Notes under the pieces: generated by a model | Databases searched by the model: none | The model's input: only the letters and a program-made list of their open reading frames with translations | Told to the model about the DNA's origin: nothing | Translations under genes and position numbers: made by a program | Origin: Allomeiothermus sp035760705 | GTDB lineage: Bacteria; Deinococcota; Deinococci; Deinococcales; Thermaceae | Length of the DNA stretch: 64,000 nucleotides | Direction of reading: 5' to 3' | Assembly (NCBI GenBank): GCA_035760705.1 | Contig: DASTSL010000051.1 | Coordinates: 10,862 to 74,861 of the forward strand | Shown here: piece after piece, positions 1 to 7,932 of the stretch | Numbering within the stretch: position 1 is the stretch's first letter | Layout: the number at the start of each line of letters is the position of its first letter

Positions 1-84
1 TTGGCAGGCGAATAGGGTCAGGGCACAGATCAGCCCGGCTCCCCAGCGCCGCGTCTGGAAAACCTGCCGGAGATTCTTCGGCAT
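1..84 (-). CDS. N-terminus of a probable lipoprotein (cut by window edge)
   Basis: Only the first 28 codons are in the window. The start is the ATG at 84-82, behind a GGGAG ribosome-binding site 7-8 nt upstream. The peptide has a basic n-region (RQVFQTRRWG), a hydrophobic stretch and the end LTLFAC, which resembles a lipobox with Cys27 as the lipidated residue; Phe at -2 is not ideal. This suggests an exported lipoprotein anchored in the cell envelope. Nothing of the mature domain is visible, so no function can be given. Confidence 0.6.
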   Translation of the reverse strand, partial: MPKNLRQVFQTRRWGAGLICALTLFACQ

Positions 85-688
85 CGCTTACTCCCTGCCC
101 CTTAGGCCCTCGCCGGGCGCCCCGGCCCGCTTGCAGAGCATGAGGTTCAAATTCTCCTGAATGGAAACGGTTGGCTGCATAGGTTCCTCCGCTGGGTAGA
201 TAGTCGGCGGATGGGCGTTACAGCCCCGTTATTTCTCGGGGAGTGTTACAGGACACTATGGAATATGAAGCGGAACGGTGAGACCTGGGGATGTTTGCGG
301 GAGTGGTTTGGAGTTAGAGGATGCGCGAGCAACCCCCCGCCCGCGGATGGGGATGGGCAGTTCGTTGACGACCGAGCACCAGTGCTCGAGCCTTTCGCAC
401 CGGGTACCGGGCGGGATCGGCCCACAACGACCCACAGGTTTCTCGGCTTTGGCCGGTGTGAGTGCGTCCGCAATAGAAATGCCGGGTTGGAGCGCGGATC
501 CATGCCTGGCTACAGCAGCCATCCCAGCGCGGGCCGCTTTTGCCTGCGCCGATCATGGCTACTTCGCGGCTGCCGCTCAACCGACTCGTTTTTGCTGAAG
601 ACGGCTGTAGGCTTACGGCGGCGCGTCCTCACTCGTTATGTTTCTATCGTGGGGATGCGAGCAGTAAACGAAGACCGCTCCGGGCCGC
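85..688. other. Long intergenic stretch, nothing recognised
   Basis: About 600 bases lie between the lipoprotein start and the end of the TPR-like gene. Several short frames are open here, but they overlap on both strands, resemble no family I know and lack convincing start signals. The segment near 660-680 (AGCAGTAAACGAAGACCGC) resembles one near 49,099-49,118, so a degraded dispersed repeat may be present. I see no RNA gene. Confidence 0.4.
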
Positions 689-2122
689 TTAGAGCCCGTG
701 CTCGAGCTGATAGGCGTGGGCCGAGGCTGCCCAGTCGGCCCCCTCGGGCTGGCCAGAGAGCCGCTCGAGGGCTTCCAGCACCCTCGAGGCCCGCACTACC
801 TGGGGGTCACCGAACTGTTGCAGGTACAGCTTGAGCCGGTGGCGGTTGGTGCGGAGCGCACCGGGGCTCATCTGGGCGGTGTCACCCTCGATCAGCCGCA
901 CCAGAGCGGTGGTGTTGGGGTGGGTGACCCCGGCGATGCTGAGGCCCTTGGGGCTCGCCAGGAGGAGGTGGGCTGCCGCGTGGCGCTCGAGGGGCGGGCA
1001 GCCCCCCGGACCGGCCAGGAGCAGGGCGGTGGCGTAGGGCATAGCCCGGGGGATCAGCCGGAAGATCAGCGACTCGGGGTGGATGCGCCGGGTCGCCAGC
1101 CAGCGGACCTCTCCCACCAGGGCTGGGGGGTTGTACTCCGGCAGGAGGTGGGGGGCCAAAACCAGCAACTCGAGCAGCCCCATCCCCCGCACGAAACGCA
1201 AATCCCACTCGCAGCGCGGGATAAAGGCCGCCTGGAAGTGCGCGAGCGCCTCTTCGTAGCGACCCTTGCTCAAGCAAGCCCAGCCGAAGGCCAAGCTCCA
1301 CTCGGCGTGGGGGCGGGGGTGAAAGCTGGGGTCGGGTGGGTCACCGGCCAGCACCAAGTCGGCGTCCAGGCGCAGCAGGCCCTTGATGGCATGGAGCCGG
1401 CCCCGGTAGCGTGGCTGCAGCCGGTACCAGTCGCTCTCGTCGTCGAGGCGGTTCAGCACCAGCATCAGCTCGACGAAATGCTGGCCGTTGAGCGGTTTGG
1501 GAACCTCCAGGGTGAAGCGCAAGGCCCGGTCGTAGAGGCCCTGTCGGGCGATCAGCCGCACCAGGCACATATAGGCCATCACCCGGGCCTCCTGCGAGGG
1601 GGCGTGGGTCACCGCTTCGCGCAAGTCGCCCTCGAGCCGCACCGGGTCGAAGTCCTCGCCGCCCGGCTCCTCCAGGGAGCGGCGGCACTCCTCGGCGTGC
1701 AAGGCGCAGACCTCGGCGAAGCGGCTCATCCTGGCCCCCTTGGCCTCCGCCAGGGCCTGGCGGGCCAGCCGGGCGGCCTCGGTGTGGCGGGCCAGGTGGA
1801 AGAGGGCCTTGGAGCGCTCGAGCAAAACCCGGGCCCGGGCCTCGGGATGCTCCTCCGGGATCGCCGCCCGGGCGACCTGGCTGAACTGGTGCCGCTCCAC
1901 CCAGATTGCCAGCCGCAAGGCCTCGGCCAGGGGGTGCGCGAGGGAGCCCAGGGTGGCGTCGGCTTCCTCCAGGTGGCCCAGCATGAGTTGCACGTAGGCC
2001 AGCCGGGCCTCGCGCAGCGGTGAGGCGGGCAGCGCTTGCAGGCGGGTAAGCAGCTCGAGGCTAGGCTCCGCGCTGAGGGCATCCCAGGCGGTGGGGGAGG
2101 CGAGGTCATCCTCGAGGGGCAT
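689..2122 (-). CDS. TPR/helical-repeat hypothetical protein
   Basis: This 477-residue protein is almost entirely alpha-helical in character, with Ala/Leu/Glu/Arg-rich segments such as ARLARQALAEAKGARMSRFA and GRYEEALAHFQAAF, which are TPR-like. It has no signal peptide, membrane segment or catalytic motif that I recognise. The ATG at 2122 is preferred over a TTG two codons earlier. The last 100 residues (LIEGDTAQMSPGALRTNRHR) might be a degenerate DNA-binding region of the kind found in TPR-containing activators, but this is weak. It runs convergently with nothing and is followed by the groEL terminator upstream. Function unknown; a protein-protein interaction role is the only inference. Confidence 0.7.
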   Translation of the reverse strand: MPLEDDLASPTAWDALSAEPSLELLTRLQALPASPLREARLAYVQLMLGHLEEADATLGSLAHPLAEALRLAIWVERHQFSQVARAAIPEEHPEARARVLLERSKALFHLARHTEAARLARQALAEAKGARMSRFAEVCALHAEECRRSLEEPGGEDFDPVRLEGDLREAVTHAPSQEARVMAYMCLVRLIARQGLYDRALRFTLEVPKPLNGQHFVELMLVLNRLDDESDWYRLQPRYRGRLHAIKGLLRLDADLVLAGDPPDPSFHPRPHAEWSLAFGWACLSKGRYEEALAHFQAAFIPRCEWDLRFVRGMGLLELLVLAPHLLPEYNPPALVGEVRWLATRRIHPESLIFRLIPRAMPYATALLLAGPGGCPPLERHAAAHLLLASPKGLSIAGVTHPNTTALVRLIEGDTAQMSPGALRTNRHRLKLYLQQFGDPQVVRASRVLEALERLSGQPEGADWAASAHAYQLEHGL

Positions 2123-2276
2123 AAGCAAAACCGCAGCCGGATGGCGTTTACCTACGCTCCAGGGTGGGATCGCGGCAAGTCGTTCCCCAGGCTGCGGTTA
2201 AAGACCAGCTTAGCCAAAACCTGCTGAGAAAGCCAAAACGCGAGAGAAAAGCCCGGTTTGTGCGGGGCGCTCGATA

Positions 2277-2305
2277 GAAAAACCCCCTTCCCAGCGGGAA
2301 GGGGG
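2277..2305 (-). terminator. Rho-independent terminator of groES-groEL
   Basis: On the minus strand CCCCCTTCCC, a 3-nt loop and GGGAAGGGGG form a perfect 10-bp stem, followed directly by TTTTTC. It lies 16 nt after the groEL stop codon, so it ends the chaperonin operon. Confidence 0.9.
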
Positions 2306-2321
2306 TCACTAAACGCGGGGT

Positions 2322-3962
<1,641 letters not shown>

Positions 3963-4003
3963 GATTTGCTCCTTTCAGTCGGGTCTTATGCCTTACTTCA
4001 CCC

Positions 4004-4050
4004 GTCTTACGCTATATTTTTTGCCTAAGACGTTCGACGTAGGACCTACG
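4004..4050 (-). promoter_or_regulatory. Intercistronic hairpins between groES and groEL
   Basis: Two inverted repeats sit in the groES-groEL gap. CGTCTTACGC pairs with GCCTAAGACG (4004-4013 and 4023-4032, one mismatch), and CGTAGG-A-CCTACG forms a 6-bp hairpin at 4038-4050. Neither is followed by a T-run long enough for a strong terminator, so an RNA-processing or stability role, setting the GroES to GroEL ratio, is the likelier reading. This is inference. Confidence 0.45.
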
Positions 4051-4057
4051 ACTTTGT

Positions 4058-4354
4058 TTACATCACCGCCAGCAGGTCGCGCTCGGAGAGGATGATGTAC
4101 TCCTCGCCGTCGATCTCGATCTCGGTGCCGCCGTACTTGGCGAACACCACGGTGTCGCCCTCCTTGACCTCGAGGGCCACCTTGGTCCCATTGTCGAGGG
4201 TGCGGCCCGTGCCCACCGCGATGACCTTACCCTTCTGGGGCTTCTCCTTGGCAGTGTCGGGGAGGACGATTCCCCCCTTGGTCTTGGCCTCTTCCTCGAT
4301 GCGCTTGACCACCACACGGTCGCCGAGGGGTTTGAGCATGGTTGCGGTTGCCAT
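4058..4354 (-). CDS. groS: 10-kDa co-chaperonin GroES
   Basis: GroES is the heptameric lid of GroEL. The 98-residue product has the family hallmarks: LKPLGDRVVVKRIEEE near the N-terminus, the mobile loop KTKGGIVLPDTAKEKPQKG, the GKVIAVGTGR segment, and the C-terminal EYIILSERDLLAV. The ATG at 4354 follows a TCCTCC complement (GGAGGA) 8 nt upstream. It is the first gene of the chaperonin operon, and the upstream 90 nt carry TTGACA-type sequences and an inverted repeat but no CIRCE element. Confidence 0.97.
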   Translation of the reverse strand: MATATMLKPLGDRVVVKRIEEEAKTKGGIVLPDTAKEKPQKGKVIAVGTGRTLDNGTKVALEVKEGDTVVFAKYGGTEIEIDGEEYIILSERDLLAVM

Positions 4355-4377
4355 AACTTGTCCTCCTCTGGTGTTGA

Positions 4378-4445
4378 TTGACAGTCATGGGTTTAGAGTG
4401 TCAACCCAAGACAATAGTATTTTGCAAACTCCGCCGGATTGTCAA
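4378..4445 (-). promoter_or_regulatory. Probable groES promoter with an inverted repeat
   Basis: Read on the minus strand, TTGACA occurs at 4445-4440 and again at 4404-4399, either of which could be a -35. The second TTGACA forms an inverted repeat with TGTCAA at 4383-4378, separated by 15 nt. No -10 is strong: TACTAT at 4419-4414 stands 20 nt from the first -35. The classical HrcA site (TTAGCACTC-N9-GAGTGCTAA) is absent, so heat control would have to use another operator or sigma factor. Confidence 0.45.
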
Positions 4446-4489
4446 GGGTCTGGACTATAAAGTTGAGTGCGTCTTAATCAACCCCCGGC

Positions 4490-5287
4490 TTAGCCCCGCG
4501 ATATTCGCTGTCGGAAGGCTTCGTAAAGCAGTAGTGCCGCTGAAACGGAGACGTTGAGGCTGTCGGCTTGGCCCTGCATGGGAATCCGCACCTTGGTCTG
4601 GGCGGCCTCGAGCCATGCCGCGCTCAGCCCCTCGTGCTCCGGTCCCACCGCGATAGCGACCGGCCCGCGCAGGTCGGCCTCCCAGTACAGGGTGGGGGTG
4701 TGGGGGGTGGTGGCGACGAGCGGGAGGCGTTGCCGCTCGAGCCAGCCCAAGACCTCGGATTCGGAGGCGGCCAGCGTCGGCAGCGAGAAGATCACCCCGG
4801 TGCTGTTGCGGATCACCTGGGGGCTGTAGAGGTCCACCCCGCCCGCCACCATCACCGCGTCGGCCCCGGCGGCGTCCGCCGAGCGCAGCAGAGCGCCCAG
4901 GTTGCCGGGTTTCTCGAGCCCCACCGCCACCAGGATCAGCGCGTCGGGGGAGGGTCGGTAGCTCTCCAGCGCTCGTTGGGGCATCCGGGCCACCGCGATC
5001 AGCCCTGCCGGGTTCTCCCGGCTGCTGAGCCTCTTCAAGACCGGCTCGGACACCTCGAACAGCGCTAGCCGTTCGACCCTACCCAATGCGGTGTATACCT
5101 GCTGCTCCTCGGGGTTCAACCCGCCTTCCCAAACCAGGGCTTGCTCGAGTTCGACCCCTGCTTGCAAGGCCCGCTCGATCTCGCGGGCTCCTTCGATCAG
5201 GAACCGCCGCTCGCGCTCGCGGTGTTTGCGCTCGAGGAGCCGGGCGAGTTCCTTGACGCGGGGGTTGGCGGTGCTGGTGATGCGCAT
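4490..5287 (-). CDS. TrmH/SpoU family RNA 2'-O-methyltransferase
   Basis: This predicted SPOUT-class enzyme transfers a methyl group from SAM to a ribose 2'-OH of rRNA or tRNA. The 265-residue form starting MRITSTANPRVKELARLL has an N-terminal RNA-binding substrate domain and the C-terminal knot with the three SpoU motifs: EKPGNLGALLRSADAAGADA, VAIAVGPEHEGLS and IPMQGQADSLNVSVSAALLL. I chose the ATG at 5287, since translation from an upstream in-frame ATG would read through a simple-sequence repeat. The target nucleoside cannot be told from sequence. Confidence 0.88.
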   Translation of the reverse strand: MRITSTANPRVKELARLLERKHRERERRFLIEGAREIERALQAGVELEQALVWEGGLNPEEQQVYTALGRVERLALFEVSEPVLKRLSSRENPAGLIAVARMPQRALESYRPSPDALILVAVGLEKPGNLGALLRSADAAGADAVMVAGGVDLYSPQVIRNSTGVIFSLPTLAASESEVLGWLERQRLPLVATTPHTPTLYWEADLRGPVAIAVGPEHEGLSAAWLEAAQTKVRIPMQGQADSLNVSVSAALLLYEAFRQRISRG

Positions 5288-5345
5288 AGGGATAAGCCGT
5301 GAGCGATAAGCCTTAAGCCTGCTCATCGCTTATAGCTTATCGCCT
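5288..5345. repeat. Degenerate GCTNATNGC-type simple repeat
   Basis: This short spacer is a run of related 7-10-mers (GATAAGC, GAGCGATAAGC, TCATCGCTTATAGCTTATCGC) that can pair with one another. Similar low-complexity spacers occur at 39,157-39,222, 57,015-57,060 and 59,787-59,863. It explains why the N-terminal extension of the neighbouring methyltransferase frame looks non-protein-like. Confidence 0.6.
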
Positions 5346-5349
5346 GTTT

Positions 5350-5802
5350 TCAGCGCGGCAGCATCGGCCTCAGATACTCGACCGCTTGCTTGTAGTCGAA
5401 GGTGTACACCGCACCGGTGGGGCCGGTGATCTCGAGGGTATCCTCGCCCGGATACCAGACCCGCCGCAAAAGCATCGCCCCGCCCGGCTCGATCGTCTCG
5501 ACCTCCCCGGCCATGTAGGAAGCTTCGACGGGCACGCTCGACTCGGGAGAGTAATCGCTGGTGGGGTCGGGGCCGCCCTCGAGTTCCACGGTGTTGGTGG
5601 AGATGCCCTCGGCGGACATCGGGGAGAAGAAAGGGTCCTGGTCGGTGCCGTCCTCGAGCCGGGCGAGTGCTGCGGCCAGGTCGAAGGCGTTCACCAGGAT
5701 GCGGTTGGCGTTGGGGGAGTCCAGAAAAAGCGCGATGACCTCGGAGTCCTGGTTATCGGGGTCGAAGGCTGCGCGCAAACCCTCGGGGGCAGGAGTCGCC
5801 AT
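5350..5802 (-). CDS. Uncharacterised acidic protein, paralogue A
   Basis: The product (150 residues from the ATG at 5802) matches no family I can name. Its last 40 residues are the same at 29 positions as the end of the protein at 7318-7734, including YPGEDTLEI, GAVYTFDY and EYLRP-LPR, so the two are paralogues. The middle is acidic and Pro/Ser-rich and probably flexible. The start at 5802 is supported twice: the paralogue begins at the equivalent residue, and a -10-like TACAGT lies exactly 6 nt upstream, the leaderless pattern seen across the window. It lies directly downstream of the pantothenate kinase gene. Confidence 0.7.
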   Translation of the reverse strand: MATPAPEGLRAAFDPDNQDSEVIALFLDSPNANRILVNAFDLAAALARLEDGTDQDPFFSPMSAEGISTNTVELEGGPDPTSDYSPESSVPVEASYMAGEVETIEPGGAMLLRRVWYPGEDTLEITGPTGAVYTFDYKQAVEYLRPMLPR

Positions 5803-5866
5803 ACCGTCACTGTAGAGGCCCCCTGGGAAGGGGCCTGTTAGGTGGCTCATAGCGGTCGATAGGCGA

Positions 5867-6703
5867 CTAACGCTGATCGGCGGTGGCCAGCACCGCCCCC
5901 AGCGCGGTCGCCGCCCCCCTCCTCTTTGGGATGAGGGGTCTAGGCTCGGCCTGGTAAAACTCCCACACCGCTAAGATAGCCTTGCGGATTGGCTCCAGGT
6001 CGGGCAGGTGGCCCACCACCACCACCTCGCGCAGCCCGGCGGCCTTGGCCGCGTTGAGGGCGATCACCCCGATCACCTGGCCGACCATCACCACCAGCCC
6101 GGCGGCGATGTCTTCGCGCTGGGGGGAGGCTAGAAGGTTCCCCACCTTGCCGAAGTTGACCGCGGTGGCCGAAGCCGGTAGGTGGCCGATCCCCCCGCCG
6201 ATGACGTCCTTGAGGGTGGAGTCCACCTCGGCAGGGTCCCCCAGCGCGGCCAGGTGGGCGATCTCGAGCGGATGGCTGGTCCCGATCAAGAGCTTGGAGA
6301 GCCCCAGCAGGGTCCCCCCGCCCACCGCGCTCCCGGTGAGATGTTGGGCCTCACGGCCTCGGGCAGCGATCATCGCGGTCCCGGTTCCCGCCGAGACCAC
6401 CAGGGCTTCCTCTAACCCCGCCAGGGCCAGTCCCCCACGCCCCACCGACTCGGCCTCCCCGGCCTTGTGGATGGGAACCCCCTCGATCTCGTCGGGGAGG
6501 GTGCGGTGGAGTCCGCCGGTGGCGGCGATGGCCTCGAGTTCACCGATCTCCCGGTTCCCTGCGGCCAGGGCCTTGTGCAAGAGCGCTTCGCTGGCCGGGC
6601 CGGCGTGGTGCAAAACCCAGTGCTCGAGCAGCTTCCCCCCGCGCACCAGCACCACGTCGGTGTTGGTGAGGCCAAAATCAATCCCGATTCTCAAGCCGGA
6701 CAT
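5867..6703 (-). CDS. coaW: Type II pantothenate kinase-like (Fumble family) protein
   Basis: Type II pantothenate kinases phosphorylate pantothenate in the first step of CoA synthesis. The 278-residue product has the ASKHA-fold phosphate-binding signature GIDFGLTNTDVVLV near residue 8, an AIAATGG segment, VSAGTGTAMI around residue 104, and GGGTLLGLSKLLIG around residue 127, which correspond to the Fumble-type kinase motifs. A -10-like TAGGAT lies exactly 6 nt before the ATG, so the mRNA is probably leaderless. Bacteria of this lineage may also carry a type III kinase; whether this one is the working CoA enzyme is not shown by sequence. An ADP-ribosyl or other ASKHA kinase is less likely. Confidence 0.8.
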   Translation of the reverse strand: MSGLRIGIDFGLTNTDVVLVRGGKLLEHWVLHHAGPASEALLHKALAAGNREIGELEAIAATGGLHRTLPDEIEGVPIHKAGEAESVGRGGLALAGLEEALVVSAGTGTAMIAARGREAQHLTGSAVGGGTLLGLSKLLIGTSHPLEIAHLAALGDPAEVDSTLKDVIGGGIGHLPASATAVNFGKVGNLLASPQREDIAAGLVVMVGQVIGVIALNAAKAAGLREVVVVGHLPDLEPIRKAILAVWEFYQAEPRPLIPKRRGAATALGAVLATADQR

Positions 6704-6719
6704 GGGCCTATCCTAAGGC

Positions 6720-6848
6720 ATGGCTAAAGAGGCCGAAATCGCCTTGGTGACCGGGGTCAATCGAGAGATCGGGGTGGATTTTCACCTGCTCGAGCGCTCT
6801 AGCGGCGGGTTTTTCCCAGACGGGAAGCCCTTAGTGAGCGCGGCGTAG
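6720..6848 (+). pseudogene. Possible remnant of a short-chain dehydrogenase N-terminus
   Basis: A 42-codon frame starts MAKEAEIALVTGVNREIG, which looks like the first beta-strand and TGxxxGxG nucleotide-binding loop of a short-chain dehydrogenase/reductase. The resemblance stops after about 18 residues, where the sequence runs into the reverse complement of the methyltransferase gene end. TATCCT lies 5 nt before the ATG and overlaps the -10 of the divergent coaW gene. A chance resemblance cannot be excluded. Confidence 0.35.
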
Positions 6849-7321
6849 ATGCTCCCGCCAAAGTCCGAGGGCTTGACTCCGATTCGCTCGGGCCGGGAGA
6901 AACCGGCCTGGACCGCGAGATCGCCGAACCGGGCGAAGGAGACCGGGTAGGGAACCCAGCGGCTGGGCCTGCGGTTTTCATACTCCACCACCAGCAATCG
7001 CCCCGCTGGTCTTAGGTGGCCCTGGAGCTTTATCAGGAGCGCAACCTGATCGCGGACGTAGTGCAGGCTGTTGGCCATGAGGATTCCGTCCAAAAGAGGA
7101 AGCTCGAGCGCCCCGCTGAAGTCGGCCTGCACCGGCTCGATCTGCGGGCTAGCTAGCGGCTTCAGACCTCGCGCATCTTTATCCACCGCGTAGATTTTCC
7201 CCTCCGGCCCCAGCAACTCGGCCAGGGCCAGGGTAAAGGCCCCCGAACCCGCCCCCAGATCGGCCCAGACGGTTCCGGCCACGCCGGGGCGGATCAGCTC
7301 GAGACGGTCTTGGGCGTTCAC
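6782..7321 (-). CDS. Class I SAM-dependent methyltransferase
   Basis: The 179-residue protein carries the Rossmann methyltransferase motif I (VWADLGAGSGAFTLALAEL), an acidic motif II at KIYAVDKD, and LLDGILMANSLHYV and LLVVEYE at the later motifs. The substrate cannot be inferred. Its ATG overlaps the stop of the upstream gene (ATGA at 7318-7321), so it is translationally coupled to the paralogue-B gene. No membrane segment or signal is present. Confidence 0.85.
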   Translation of the reverse strand: MNAQDRLELIRPGVAGTVWADLGAGSGAFTLALAELLGPEGKIYAVDKDARGLKPLASPQIEPVQADFSGALELPLLDGILMANSLHYVRDQVALLIKLQGHLRPAGRLLVVEYENRRPSRWVPYPVSFARFGDLAVQAGFSRPERIGVKPSDFGGSIYAALTKGFPSGKNPPLERSSR

Positions 7322-7734
7322 CGCGGCAAAAGCGGGCGCAGGTACTCGAGCACCTCGGGGTAATCGAAGGTGTAGACCGCCCCGCTGGGCGAGCTGATCT
7401 CCAGGGTGTCTTCCCCCGGGTAGAGCAGCCGCCGCAACACCAGCAACCCCTCGGGCTCGATCAGCTCGACTTCGGCGGCGGTGTACGAACCCTCCTCGGG
7501 GGCGTGGGCCCCCCGGGTCCAGGACTGGCCCTTCTCAATCTCCTCGGGTTCCGGCTCGAGTTCCTCGCTATCCAGCTCGAACTCGTCGGGGTCGATGACT
7601 TCCCCTTCCTCGAGCCGGTTGAAGGCCCCGGCCAGCTCGAGCGCTTCGATCAACAACCGTTCCTCGCTTCCGTCATCCAGGATCAGCTCGAGGGTTTCCT
7701 CGTCCTCGAGCAGCTTTGCGCTCAAGCCGTCCAC
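7318..7734 (-). CDS. Uncharacterised acidic protein, paralogue B
   Basis: This 138-residue protein is very acidic (for example DPDEFELDSEELEPEPEEIE) and ends in the same conserved module as the protein at 5350-5802 (YPGEDTLEI, GAVYTFDY, EYLRPLLPR). The start is GTG at 7734, placed 5 nt after AGGAGG. The conserved C-terminus looks like a small beta-rich domain preceded by a disordered acidic linker; the family is unknown to me. It is cotranscribed with a methyltransferase, while its paralogue lies after coaW, so the module appears twice within 2.4 kb. Confidence 0.75.
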   Translation of the reverse strand: MDGLSAKLLEDEETLELILDDGSEERLLIEALELAGAFNRLEEGEVIDPDEFELDSEELEPEPEEIEKGQSWTRGAHAPEEGSYTAAEVELIEPEGLLVLRRLLYPGEDTLEISSPSGAVYTFDYPEVLEYLRPLLPR

Positions 7735-7932
7735 CTCATCCTCCTTTGCTCTACCGGGTTACCCCGGCAAGGCTCGACTTCCAGAGATTAAGCGGCCCCC
7801 GGGGAGTTTGCAATCGAGTGAACCCGGGGTGCGGTCAGTAGGGAGCCGCCCCTTGGATCGCGGAGAAATAGGGGAGGAGTCCGGCCTTCGCGTGGGACCT
7901 CCCCGGTGGCGACGCTTAGGCATCAAACCGTC

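Noticed and set aside
211..834. 207-codon frame in the first intergenic stretch
   Set aside because: Arg/Gly/Pro-rich with no motif; it runs into the opposite-strand TPR-like gene.
698..2023. 441-codon open frame on the plus strand opposite the TPR-like gene
   Set aside because: Its composition (Gly/Val/Gln/His-rich) is that of a reverse-strand shadow in high-GC DNA, and the minus-strand gene has the better helical pattern.
4355..4489. CIRCE/HrcA site upstream of groES
   Set aside because: The TTAGCACTC-N9-GAGTGCTAA pattern is not present.
5812..5835. Terminator for coaW formed by GGCCCC/GGGGGCC
   Set aside because: The stem is reasonable, but no T-run follows and it overlaps the promoter of the next gene; it may be incidental.
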